From contig DUBZ01000004.1 in NCBI GenBank assembly GCA_012960035.1, forward strand, positions 1 to 49,451: a stretch of DNA of 49,451 nt. Direction: 5' to 3'. Positions 18,956 to 26,719 of the stretch are shown piece by piece. Each line of letters starts with the position of its first letter. The first letter of the stretch is position 1. Under the pieces are notes generated by a model that saw only the letters and a program-made list of their open reading frames with translations, did no database searches and was not told the origin of the DNA. The translations under genes were made by a program, and so were the position numbers. This DNA is from Myxococcales bacterium. Its GTDB lineage: Bacteria > Myxococcota_A > UBA9160 > UBA4427.

Positions 18956-20295
18956 CCGAATTCGCGACCCCAGAGCTCGACGTTGTGATTCCCGACGATC
19001 TCGCGAAACCCCTCGATCGCTTGCGCGACGCCGCGAGTGAGTTGGGCATTAGCCTGTATCTCGTTGGCGGGCCGGTGCGGGACTGGTTGTTGCAAAGACC
19101 GCTTGTCGACATCGATCTGTTGATCGCGAATGGCAACCCCAAGTCGATTGCAACGCTGGTGCGCAAGGGTTTTGGCAAGGACGCAAAGGTTCGCGAGCAT
19201 CCGCAGTTTGGAACGATGAGCGTCGAAATAGGGGAACACCGAGTCGACCTCGCGACTCTTCGCAAAGAGAAATACCCGCGGCCCGGGGCGCTGCCTGTAG
19301 TCAGTCCGGGAACGCTCGAGGACGACCTCAGCCGACGTGACTTCAGCGTGAACGCGCTCGCGCTTCCGTTGCGCAAGGGCGGAGGCGAGGAACCGATTAG
19401 CGTCATTGATCTCGGTTCGGGGCTGGTGGATCTAGGCGAATCGACACTGCGGGTCTTTCATCCGCGAAGTTTTCACGACGATCCAACGCGCGCACTGCGC
19501 GCTGCGCGACTTGCCGCTCGGCTCGGTTTTGGCCTCTCGCGTGGTGCACGGTCTGCGTTACGAGACGCATTACGTGACGGCGCGTTCGGGGGCGTGAGTG
19601 GCGACCGGCTGCGTCGCGAATTCATCAAGCTATTTACGGATTGTGCAGTGGGCGGACATCCGAGTATCGCACTCGTCCACTTGGACAAATGGCACGTGCT
19701 CGCGGCGTTGGAGCCGGGCCTTTGTACCCATGCGAGTTCACGCGCTCCGCTTCGTCGTCTCGAGAAGGTTTTGGCGACACCGCAGTGGCGCGTCCGCGAA
19801 CATCGTCCGTGGGTTGCTGGATTGTGTCTTTGGTTGTCGCCACTGTCAGCTCCGCTGCGACGGAGAACGCTTGCGCGGCTTGGTGTTCGGGGAGATACCA
19901 GCGTGCGGGTGCTCGACTTTGCGAAGTCGTGTCAGCGTTGGATCAAGGAGTTGAAAGGGACCCGTGGCAGGGGCGCAGTGGACCTTGTGTTGGCGGAGCT
20001 CGACGAAGATCAGCTGCTCGCGCTCTATGCGACTTGTGAGCCGCTGCTGCGCCGTCGGGTTGTCCGTTGGGCCGCGGAAGATCGCGACACTCGCATTCCA
20101 GTGTCGCCTCGCGATCTGTTGAACGCGAATCTTTCGGGGCCGGTGGTTGGGGTGGCGTTGGCTCGGATTCGGGCGGCTTATCTTAATGGGGAAGTGGCGA
20201 ATCGCGAAGAAGGCTTGGCGTTGGCTCGGGAGATTTTGCGGCGTAGTGAGGCGGGGAAGAGGGGAAGGCGGCCTAAGGATGCTGGCCGTAACTGA
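18952..20295 (+). CDS. cca: CCA-adding tRNA nucleotidyltransferase / poly(A) polymerase family
   Basis: A class II nucleotidyltransferase that adds or repairs the 3' CCA of tRNA. The 447-aa product carries LYLVGGPVRDWLLQRPLVDI followed by the catalytic DIDLLI, then FGTMSVEIGEHRVDLATLR, the neck motif RRDFSVNALALPL and DDPTRALRAARLAARLGF. The C-terminal half is helical and poorly conserved. The GTG start overlaps the xerD stop. CCA-adding and poly(A) polymerases are hard to separate by motif, so substrate specificity is inferred. The last ~200 nt are markedly G-rich on the + strand compared with the rest of the gene. Confidence 0.9.
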   Translation: MTEFATPELDVVIPDDLAKPLDRLRDAASELGISLYLVGGPVRDWLLQRPLVDIDLLIANGNPKSIATLVRKGFGKDAKVREHPQFGTMSVEIGEHRVDLATLRKEKYPRPGALPVVSPGTLEDDLSRRDFSVNALALPLRKGGGEEPISVIDLGSGLVDLGESTLRVFHPRSFHDDPTRALRAARLAARLGFGLSRGARSALRDALRDGAFGGVSGDRLRREFIKLFTDCAVGGHPSIALVHLDKWHVLAALEPGLCTHASSRAPLRRLEKVLATPQWRVREHRPWVAGLCLWLSPLSAPLRRRTLARLGVRGDTSVRVLDFAKSCQRWIKELKGTRGRGAVDLVLAELDEDQLLALYATCEPLLRRRVVRWAAEDRDTRIPVSPRDLLNANLSGPVVGVALARIRAAYLNGEVANREEGLALAREILRRSEAGKRGRRPKDAGRN

Positions 20296-20343
20296 GAAGT
20301 TTCTTTTTGAAGTATTTGGGACGCGTCAGGTACGCGAGGGGGA

Positions 20344-20982
20344 TTAGAAGCGCCACCACTTGGATTGTTTTTTTAGGCGGGGGCCGCAGCGGGTGAGTTG
20401 GGTTCTGTATTGGATTGCGCGGGTGTTGACGCGGCTGGCGGCGTTTAAGAGCCATTGTTTTTTGAGGTGGGTTCCGCGGGTGAAGCCTCCGGCGCCTTCG
20501 TGGTACGCGAGGTAGAGGGTTCCGGCGTGGGTCTTGTCGATATTTGCATGGGCGGCGACTCGGTCCAAGTACCAGCCGACGAATCGGGTGGCGTCGCCAA
20601 AGCGGTCGCGGCGGGCGAGGGACTTCGCTTCGACGCGCCGGTACAGATCCCATGTTGAGTCTAGTACTTGGGCGTAGCCGTAGGCCGAAGAGGGGCGAGT
20701 CCACGGGATGAAGCCGAGGAGCTTCTTTCGTGGTGGGCGTGCCGAGGCGCGGAAGCTCGACTCCTGGAAGATCACCGCCATTTGGGTTGCCTGGTCGATG
20801 TTCCAGCGCTTTTCCGCTGCGAGGGTGGAGCGATACCAACCGGGGCGCTCGGTGAAGACCTCGCACAGGTCGCGAGGGTTACGCGGTGGTGTGACGCAGC
20901 CGGGTAGCCACCACGCAACCGCGGTGACGGCCCCAATCACAACCATCGTTCGAACCCATTGTTTACGGCGGCCAGGAGTCAA
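20344..20982 (-). CDS. Lipoprotein lytic transglycosylase (SLT domain)
   Basis: A 212-aa predicted lipoprotein: a basic N-terminus, hydrophobic stretch and lipobox LPGC with Cys29 as lipid attachment site. The SLT/lysozyme-like domain follows, with the catalytic Glu74 in AVIFQESSFRAS, then SSAYGYAQVLDSTWDLYRR and LYLAYHEGAGGF. Such enzymes cleave the MurNAc-GlcNAc bond to form 1,6-anhydro ends. It is convergent with cca (48 nt apart). The C-terminus is short and basic (KKQSKWWRF). The family is clear, but the particular Mlt type is not assigned. Confidence 0.88.
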   Translation of the reverse strand: MTPGRRKQWVRTMVVIGAVTAVAWWLPGCVTPPRNPRDLCEVFTERPGWYRSTLAAEKRWNIDQATQMAVIFQESSFRASARPPRKKLLGFIPWTRPSSAYGYAQVLDSTWDLYRRVEAKSLARRDRFGDATRFVGWYLDRVAAHANIDKTHAGTLYLAYHEGAGGFTRGTHLKKQWLLNAASRVNTRAIQYRTQLTRCGPRLKKQSKWWRF

Positions 20983-21014
20983 GAACGAAAGCTAACGCGG
21001 GCGACGACTCGGCG

Positions 21015-21043
21015 TTGATCCTGCGCAACGAATAATCCATACT
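21015..21043 (+). promoter_or_regulatory. Candidate promoter of the scpA-scpB-rluB operon
   Basis: TTGATC (21015-21020) and CATACT (21038-21043) are spaced by 17 nt in the gap between the divergent transglycosylase and scpA genes. The match to a housekeeping promoter is moderate. Transcription from here would leave about a 175-nt leader before the scpA start at 21226. Confidence 0.35.
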
Positions 21044-21225
21044 GGGGCACGTCCCCCTCGGTCTAAACCATGGTTTCAACGCGGCGCGCGCGGCACGCGG
21101 CAACCGTAGAACCAACCGACGCACTGATCCCGCTGAACTTCGAGCCACAATCCGCACCCGCAATTACGCCGCACGCATCGACCTACCTGGAGCCGCCGAT
21201 CGGTGGCGACTGCGCGAGGAGCCAA

Positions 21226-22137
21226 ATGAGTCAGACGGAATCCCAAGAGCCCCAGGCGGCTGACGTTCCCACCGAAGGCGCAGGTGAACTCGCACAGCCG
21301 GCTGGGGAGGCGACTGGACAGGCGGAAAGCGCAGTGAGCGCTGCGCCCCCTGGATATGGCGTCAAGTTGCAAGCGTTTGAAGGCCCCCTCGACTTGCTTC
21401 TGCACCTCATTCGGCAGAATGAAGTTGAGATCACAGACATTCCAATCGCGCAGGTTGCAGCGCAGTATCTCGAGTACCTCGAGATCATGCAGTCCCTCGA
21501 CATCGACATCGCCGCCGAATACCTCGTGATGGCCGCGTCGCTTGCGCACATCAAGTCGCGCATGTTGCTACCGCCAACCGACGAAGAAATCGAAGAGGAC
21601 GACATCGATCCGCGTGCCGAACTCGTCGCACGCTTGCTCGAATACCAACGCTACAAAGAAGTCGCCGACGCGTTGGGAAAAAAGCGGTGGCTTGGTCGCG
21701 ACGTTTACGACGCGAACGGCATGGGGCTAGAGAAGGTTCCGGAAGCCGAGCGAGAGATCGAAGTCGGCCTGTTCGAATTGATCGAGGCGTTCCGCGTGGT
21801 CGTGCACCGACCGGACGAAGAAGTCCTCACCAACTTGCACGTCGTCGAGTCCGAAGAAATTACCGTCCGCGATCAGATGGTGTTCGTGATGAAGACGATT
21901 GGCGGGCATGAATCCGTCGACTTCATGCAGCTCTTTACGTCGGTGGGTGGAGGTCGTCCTTCGCGAACCGTATTGATCGCGACGTTCTTGGCCGTCCTCG
22001 AACTTACGCGGCTCGAAGCACTTGCCATTTACCAGGGCGTCAACGACGAAGGGGTACCGGAGGGCGGTATTCGTTTGCGGGCCGCATCCGATTCGGCCGA
22101 GATTGCCTGGGAAGATCGAATCACCGAACTCATGTGA
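21226..22137 (+). CDS. scpA: Segregation and condensation protein A
   Basis: ScpA is the kleisin that bridges SMC heads, with ScpB, for chromosome organisation. The 303-aa product starts at ATG 21226, chosen because GAGGAG lies immediately upstream; the frame is open back to 21070 but that stretch has no family similarity. After an acidic, Ala/Glu-rich ~40-residue leader comes the conserved N-domain FEGPLDLLLHLIRQNEVEIT (binds the SMC neck), then AAEYLVMAASLAHIKSRMLL and a C-terminal winged-helix region (TFLAVLELTRLEALAIYQ). It is followed 9 nt later by scpB. Confidence 0.95.
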   Translation: MSQTESQEPQAADVPTEGAGELAQPAGEATGQAESAVSAAPPGYGVKLQAFEGPLDLLLHLIRQNEVEITDIPIAQVAAQYLEYLEIMQSLDIDIAAEYLVMAASLAHIKSRMLLPPTDEEIEEDDIDPRAELVARLLEYQRYKEVADALGKKRWLGRDVYDANGMGLEKVPEAEREIEVGLFELIEAFRVVVHRPDEEVLTNLHVVESEEITVRDQMVFVMKTIGGHESVDFMQLFTSVGGGRPSRTVLIATFLAVLELTRLEALAIYQGVNDEGVPEGGIRLRAASDSAEIAWEDRITELM

Positions 22138-22146
22138 GGCACCATC

Positions 22147-22989
22147 ATGGAACGTTCTGAACAGTTGAGAGTTGTGGAAGCTTTGGTCCTGGCATCGCCG
22201 GAACCGCTGTCTGCCACGCGAGTTGCCCAAATTGCACCGGAATGCACTCCGGCGTTGGTGACGGAACTCGTTGCGGAACTCAACGAGCAATATCTGAAGA
22301 CCGAGCGCGCTTTCGAAATCTGGGAAGTCGCAGGTGGTTACCAAGTGCGCACCCGCGCCGAATTTTCTGGCTACTTGCAGAAGCTTCAGAAGCAACGACC
22401 CCTTCGTCTTTCGGGGGCTGCCCTCGAAACGCTTTCGATCGTGGCGTATAAGCAACCTGCCACGCGCGCAGACATCGAGCACGTGCGCGGGGTCGACGTT
22501 GGGGCTGTGGTCAGGAGTTTGCTCGAACGCGGGCTGATGAAGATCGATGGCCACAAGGAAGTTCCCGGTCGTCCGATGCTTTACTCAACAACGCGACGCT
22601 TCCTCGAAGTGTTCGGTCTCCAATCGATCAAGAACCTGCCTGCGTTGCGCGAGCTTGAGGACTTGGCTCGCGAGCACGGGCTGGTAAACCCGGACGCCAC
22701 CGATGCTGCGGAACACACGGATGCCGAAGACAGTGCAGAAGAGGGTGGCGAGGGGGTGGTTGACGGTGAAGATGAGCGGCTCGACCTAGGCGCTGAAAGT
22801 TTGGAATCCCCTGACATCGATGTAGAGGCCTCGTTCCAAGACGACGCGCAAGACGCGCAGGCCGACGATGACGATGACGGCGGTGCCCAAACACGCACAA
22901 TCGAAATCGTGAGCGAGCGAGACGTTCTCGAAGGAGAATTAGACCCGGACGGGGAAGAGCCTGAGATCGTGCTCCCCTCAAGCGAATAG
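22147..22989 (+). CDS. scpB: Segregation and condensation protein B
   Basis: ScpB forms a dimer of tandem winged-helix domains that binds ScpA. The core is about residues 1-180: VVEALVLASPEPLSATRVAQ, AFEIWEVAGGYQVRTR, LSGAALETLSIVAYKQPATR, VRGVDVGAVVRSLLERGL and GRPMLYSTTRRFLEVFGL. A long, very acidic C-terminal tail (about residues 185-280, rich in Asp/Glu) extends beyond the usual family length. The gene lies between scpA and rluB, the standard arrangement, with a 2-nt gap to rluB. Confidence 0.95.
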   Translation: MERSEQLRVVEALVLASPEPLSATRVAQIAPECTPALVTELVAELNEQYLKTERAFEIWEVAGGYQVRTRAEFSGYLQKLQKQRPLRLSGAALETLSIVAYKQPATRADIEHVRGVDVGAVVRSLLERGLMKIDGHKEVPGRPMLYSTTRRFLEVFGLQSIKNLPALRELEDLAREHGLVNPDATDAAEHTDAEDSAEEGGEGVVDGEDERLDLGAESLESPDIDVEASFQDDAQDAQADDDDDGGAQTRTIEIVSERDVLEGELDPDGEEPEIVLPSSE

Positions 22990-22991
22990 GG

Positions 22992-23972
22992 ATGGCTGCA
23001 AAGATCTCTCCGCGGGGCGCAAAGTCAGAGGCGGGTTCAAACTCAAAGCCGAAGGCCAAGTCACCGCGCCACACGCGCAAGAAAGCGGCCCGCAAGGCCG
23101 CGCCGAGTAAAGCGGCGAAACCGCGCGCGGTCGACTCCGGTGCTTCAAAGAGAGCCCCTGCTTCGGCGCCCACCGATCTCGCCGGGATTCAGGTGCGTAT
23201 TCAAAAGCTCCTCGCGGCGGCAGGCTTCGGATCTCGTCGCAAATGTGAAGAGCTGATCAGCCAGGGCCGGGTTCTGGTCAACGGCAAGCTGGCGAAGCTT
23301 GGCGACACCGCGGATCCGGGTAGCGACGACATTCGGTTCGACGGCGAGCGCTTGGTTGGCGATAAGCCTGTTTACTGGGTCGTGCACAAGCCGGAAGGCG
23401 TGATCACGTCGTCGCGCGACCCGGAAGGACGCGCGACGATTCACAGTCTCATGCCGCCAAAAGGTCCGCGTATGTTTCCGGTCGGACGTCTCGACCTCGG
23501 GACTTCGGGGCTCGTCTTGATGACGAACGATGGCGACATGACTCAGCGCTTGCTCCATCCATCACTCGGCAACGAGCGAGAGTACCGGGTGACGTCGAAG
23601 GGTTGTGTTAGCGAGAAGGCCTTTCTTCGATTGCGTGCGGGGATTCATCTCGAAGACGGCAAAACGAACAAGACCGAAGTCAGCGCGATTCGCTACGACC
23701 CTAAGACGGATACAACCATGTTTACGTTGATGTTGAAGGAAGGACGAAAGCGCCAGATCAGGCGTTCGATGTTGATCTTGAAATTTCCGGTCAAGAAGTT
23801 GGTGCGCGTTCGCATGGGGCCCCTGCATCTCGGTCGGCTCCCGCGCGGTGCGGCACGTCCCCTGCGCGACGAAGAGATTCGCGAATTGCGCGTGCACGTG
23901 GCTGGCTTGGTAAAGAGTCCGACACCGAGGAAGAAGCGGCCGGTCAGGCGGTATACATCGAAACCGCGCTGA
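22992..23972 (+). CDS. rluB: 23S rRNA pseudouridine synthase, RluB/RsuA family
   Basis: A 326-aa pseudouridine synthase, most like RluB (modifies U2605 of 23S rRNA in E. coli). A ~60-residue Lys/Arg/Ala-rich N-terminal extension precedes an S4 RNA-binding domain (IQKLLAAAGFGSRRKCEELI, then GRVLVNG). The catalytic domain has the nucleophile Asp in VGRLDLGTSGLVLMTNDGD, plus YWVVHKPEGVITS and KEGRKRQIRRS. The C-terminus is again strongly basic. It is the third gene of the scpA-scpB-rluB operon. Exact target uridine is inferred from family and neighbours. Confidence 0.92.
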   Translation: MAAKISPRGAKSEAGSNSKPKAKSPRHTRKKAARKAAPSKAAKPRAVDSGASKRAPASAPTDLAGIQVRIQKLLAAAGFGSRRKCEELISQGRVLVNGKLAKLGDTADPGSDDIRFDGERLVGDKPVYWVVHKPEGVITSSRDPEGRATIHSLMPPKGPRMFPVGRLDLGTSGLVLMTNDGDMTQRLLHPSLGNEREYRVTSKGCVSEKAFLRLRAGIHLEDGKTNKTEVSAIRYDPKTDTTMFTLMLKEGRKRQIRRSMLILKFPVKKLVRVRMGPLHLGRLPRGAARPLRDEEIRELRVHVAGLVKSPTPRKKRPVRRYTSKPR

Positions 23973-24075
23973 TCCCCTCTGGGTAATGCGGCTAGAAGCG
24001 TGGCGGAAAAGTCTGAATTTCAGGGTCGCCCCAGAGCCTCATTTCGTGTGCTCCCTAATTCGCTGGGGGGAGACG

Positions 24076-24300
24076 ATGCAAGGCAAGCGTTCGGCGCAAG
24101 GCGGTCTGCTACGAGCAGATACGATGTAGATGCAGCACGATGGCGAACAAGCCAAGGCGTTGCAGAAGCATGCGGTAGAGAACTCCGAACGGGACCTCGA
24201 TCGCATCCTCGGCCATACGGCCTATGGCGACTCGGAGCCCCGGGAAGGTCTGGCTTCGCTCGGTGCGAAGTTCATTGTCAAGGTCCCACCCGGCCTCTAA
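24076..24300 (+). pseudogene. Decayed DDE transposase remnant (IS1182-like)
   Basis: In one frame this 225-nt stretch reads a transposase-like N-terminus (MQGKRSAQGGLLRADTM), one TAG (24127-24129), and then 57 codons including ERDLDRILGHTAYGDSEP and LGAKFIVKVPPGL. These resemble the catalytic-core 'DTAYG' region of IS1182/IS5-type transposases. The middle of the enzyme is absent, so this looks like an internally deleted remnant. No terminal inverted repeats were recognised. It occupies most of the ~350-nt space between rluB and the next gene and marks the border between the housekeeping and accessory halves. Family assignment is from memory of such motifs. Confidence 0.6.
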
Positions 24301-24324
24301 AACCGCCATTTGTCGGCCACTCTT

Positions 24325-24564
24325 CTAATCTCCGATGACGCGCCCCACCATGACGAGCAACCAGCAATTGAAGCCCGCCACTGCGCCGCCAAGCGTGGCC
24401 CGCACCGGTGAGAGCATTTCAGAAAAGTAGACGTAGCCAGCGATCGCTCCACCCACTACCGCGACCGCCAGAACCACCATGGCGATGGGATGCTCTTGGA
24501 CAAACGAGTCTGTTTCGCTGTCGCTCTCGTCCGTGTCGTCGACGGCATCATTTGCGTCTGGCAT
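24325..24564 (-). CDS. Small two-helix membrane protein, unknown function
   Basis: A 79-aa protein with an acidic N-terminus (about 25 residues rich in Asp/Glu/Ser) and two hydrophobic segments (about residues 28-48 and 54-76; VVLAVAVVGGAIAGYVYFSE, then ATLGGAVAGFNCWLLVMVG). There is no family I recognise. It is divergent from the amidohydrolase downstream and adjoins the transposase remnant. The GC-rich codon pattern and clean composition make it a plausible real gene. Confidence 0.55.
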   Translation of the reverse strand: MPDANDAVDDTDESDSETDSFVQEHPIAMVVLAVAVVGGAIAGYVYFSEMLSPVRATLGGAVAGFNCWLLVMVGRVIGD

Positions 24565-24710
24565 ATCACCCCTGTTTTACTCGCGTATGGGCGCGCTGAA
24601 CGCGCTCAAGCTAGCCCAGTTGCTAGGCTCCTCGAGGCATTTACAGCGCACCGCAACGATAGGATGCGAGTTCTTCTCAGCCATTTTCGCGGTCAGTCAA
24701 GGAGGCTTGA

Positions 24711-25871
24711 ATGAGTGAGTCAGCCACGAGTGAAAGTTCAACGGCCGCCGCCGCGCGGGCACTCACGTCAAAGAAAATCATTTCGTCCGATAGCCACGTC
24801 TGCGAACCCGAAGGTTGCTACGACGACATCGACCCGAAGTACTACGACATGCGACCGACCTACAAGGTTCATGAAGGCCTCGGTCCGTGCTACATCATTC
24901 CCGACCTGCAGATGCCCGTGCCGATGAGCATGATCAATGCGGCAGGCCGCAAGCCCGAGGACATTCAAAACTTCAAGCTGCAATGGGAAGATCTCGAGCC
25001 CGGCGGCTGGGACCCGAAGGAGCGCCTCGTCGCCCAAGATAAAGACGGCATCTACGCCGAGGTCATCTATCCGAGTGTCGGCATGGTGCTCTGCCTGCAC
25101 GACAGCATTGATTACAAAAAAGCGTGCTTCGATGCCTACAACCGTTGGCTCGCCGAATTCTGCGAAACAGCGCCGAAGCGTTTGCTCGGCATCGGGCAAG
25201 CTTCGGTTCGCACGATCGAAGAGGGCATCAAGGAACTCGAGGAGATCAAGCGCCAGGGATTCTGCGGCGTCATGATCCCGGGAGATCCGGCGGTCGAAGA
25301 CTACGATCACCCGTGCTACGACCCTTTCTGGGAAGCCGCGATCGACCTCAACCTCCCGATCAGCTTTCACATCCTGACCAGCAAGTCGGACGATTTGATG
25401 ACTGGACGCCAAAGCCGCGGGCCGAAGATTAATTCGTTCATGCAGCTCGTCCGCGGCAACCAGGACATTATGGGGATGTTCTGTTTTGGAGGCGTATTCG
25501 AGCGTCATCCCAAGCTCAAAGTCGTGTGTGTCGAGGCCGACGCAGGTTGGGTGCCGCACTTCACCTACCGGATGGATCACGCCTACAAGCGCCATCGTTT
25601 CTGGATGGAGACGGGCGCGATCCAACGTCTGCCGAGCGAGTACTTCTACGAGAACATCTACGTCACGTATCAGGACGATGCCGCGGCAACTCGGAACGTG
25701 GACGAACGCGTGCTGCGCCGGGTGATGTGGGCCAACGACTTTCCGCACAGCGACTCGACTTGGCCGTGGTCAATGGAGATCCTAGGCAAGCTCACCGCTG
25801 GGCTCCCCCAGGAACAAAGAGATTGGATTCTCCACGACAACGTTTCGGCGCTGTACGGACTCGACAGCTAA
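24711..25871 (+). CDS. Amidohydrolase family protein (Amidohydro_2 type)
   Basis: A 386-aa metal-dependent TIM-barrel hydrolase or decarboxylase of the Amidohydro_2 (ACMSD/LigW-like) group. IISSDSHVCEPEG is the N-terminal metal-binding strand, here with a single His rather than HxH as in many members. Also present are IYPSVGMVLCLHDS, VMIPGDPAVEDYD, PISFHILTSK (metal His), VCVEADAGWVPHFTYRMDHA and the catalytic Asp in MWANDFPHSDSTWP. GGAGG lies upstream of ATG 24711. The substrate is unknown; such genes often sit in catabolic clusters of uncultured Proteobacteria. A second, partial member lies at the right edge of the window. Confidence 0.88.
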   Translation: MSESATSESSTAAAARALTSKKIISSDSHVCEPEGCYDDIDPKYYDMRPTYKVHEGLGPCYIIPDLQMPVPMSMINAAGRKPEDIQNFKLQWEDLEPGGWDPKERLVAQDKDGIYAEVIYPSVGMVLCLHDSIDYKKACFDAYNRWLAEFCETAPKRLLGIGQASVRTIEEGIKELEEIKRQGFCGVMIPGDPAVEDYDHPCYDPFWEAAIDLNLPISFHILTSKSDDLMTGRQSRGPKINSFMQLVRGNQDIMGMFCFGGVFERHPKLKVVCVEADAGWVPHFTYRMDHAYKRHRFWMETGAIQRLPSEYFYENIYVTYQDDAAATRNVDERVLRRVMWANDFPHSDSTWPWSMEILGKLTAGLPQEQRDWILHDNVSALYGLDS

Positions 25872-25875
25872 CACG

Positions 25876-25899
25876 GGCCGGCGGTTTTGAACCGCGGCC
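25876..25899. terminator. GC-rich hairpin between convergent genes
   Basis: GGCCG-g-CGGTT pairs with AACCG-CGGCC around a 3-nt loop (one bulged G). It fills the 27-nt gap between the ends of the convergent amidohydrolase and dienelactone hydrolase genes. There is no long T tract, so terminator function is only likely. Confidence 0.45.
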
Positions 25900-26636
25900 T
25901 ATAGTTCGCTTGAGAACAGTGCGAGGGTTCGCGCCCAGGAGTCCTTTGCGGAGCCTGCGTGGAAGGACGAGCGTTGATCACAGTTAAAGCCGTGGTCGGC
26001 ACCCGGGTAGACGACGACTGCGTGGCCTGTGCCCGATTCGTCAAGGGCTTTGCGGATCGCATCAACTTCAGGTTCGGGGATCATCGAGTCCTGTCCGCCG
26101 AAGTAGCAGACGAGCTTGCCCGAAATGTTCCCGCTGCGGGAAACCGTTGGAGCGCCGCCACCGGGACCCGCCGGCGCCGCAATGCCGCCGCCGTAGTATG
26201 AGGCTGCTGCCTTTATGTCGGTTTCGCAGGCGGTGAGGTAGGTCATGTGTCCACCGATACAGAACCCCATGGCGCCAATGCTCTCACCTTTGACGTCCGA
26301 GCGTGCGCGTAAAAACGCGATGGTGTCCTTCGCGTCGGTGATCATCGTGTCGGCATGTAGTTGGCCGTGGTGCTTCATGCCTTCCGCCATGCCGTCATCG
26401 TTGTATTCCAATTCGATGCCGGGGCCGGTGCGGTGAAAGTAGTCGGGCGCGATCGCGACATATCCCTCGGCCGCAATACGATCGGTGACGTCGCGAATGT
26501 GCGCGTTGACGCCAAAAATTTCCATATAGACCAAAACAGCAGGGAGCGTGGCGTCGCCTTCAGGACGGGCGAGGTAGCCCCCCATGGTGCTGCCACCGCT
26601 GACGGGAATTTCGACTGACGCGGTTTCGAGAGCCAT
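25899..26636 (-). CDS. Dienelactone hydrolase family protein
   Basis: A 245-aa alpha/beta hydrolase. The catalytic Cys nucleophile is in IGAMGFCIGGHMT, the Asp in GGQDSMIPEPE and the His in PGADHGFNCDQR, the Cys-Asp-His triad of dienelactone hydrolases. The N-terminal half has GYLARPEGDATLPAVLVYME and IAPDYFHRTGPG. ATG 26636 is chosen over an in-frame ATG 66 nt further up because GGAGG sits 7-9 nt before it. DLH converts 4-carboxymethylenebutenolide to maleylacetate; the true substrate here is unknown. It is divergent from the selenoredoxin gene across 83 nt. Confidence 0.9.
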   Translation of the reverse strand: MALETASVEIPVSGGSTMGGYLARPEGDATLPAVLVYMEIFGVNAHIRDVTDRIAAEGYVAIAPDYFHRTGPGIELEYNDDGMAEGMKHHGQLHADTMITDAKDTIAFLRARSDVKGESIGAMGFCIGGHMTYLTACETDIKAAASYYGGGIAAPAGPGGGAPTVSRSGNISGKLVCYFGGQDSMIPEPEVDAIRKALDESGTGHAVVVYPGADHGFNCDQRSSFHAGSAKDSWARTLALFSSEL

Positions 26637-26719
26637 AAATGAAGCCTCCAATTTTCGAGGGTAATATTTCGCAGGGCCGCACTCTAACTCAGCCCAAAGC
26701 ACCGTGATATGCTGACCGC

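Noticed and set aside
21070..21225. 52-residue N-terminal extension of ScpA
   Set aside because: No family similarity, and a strong Shine-Dalgarno sits before ATG 21226.
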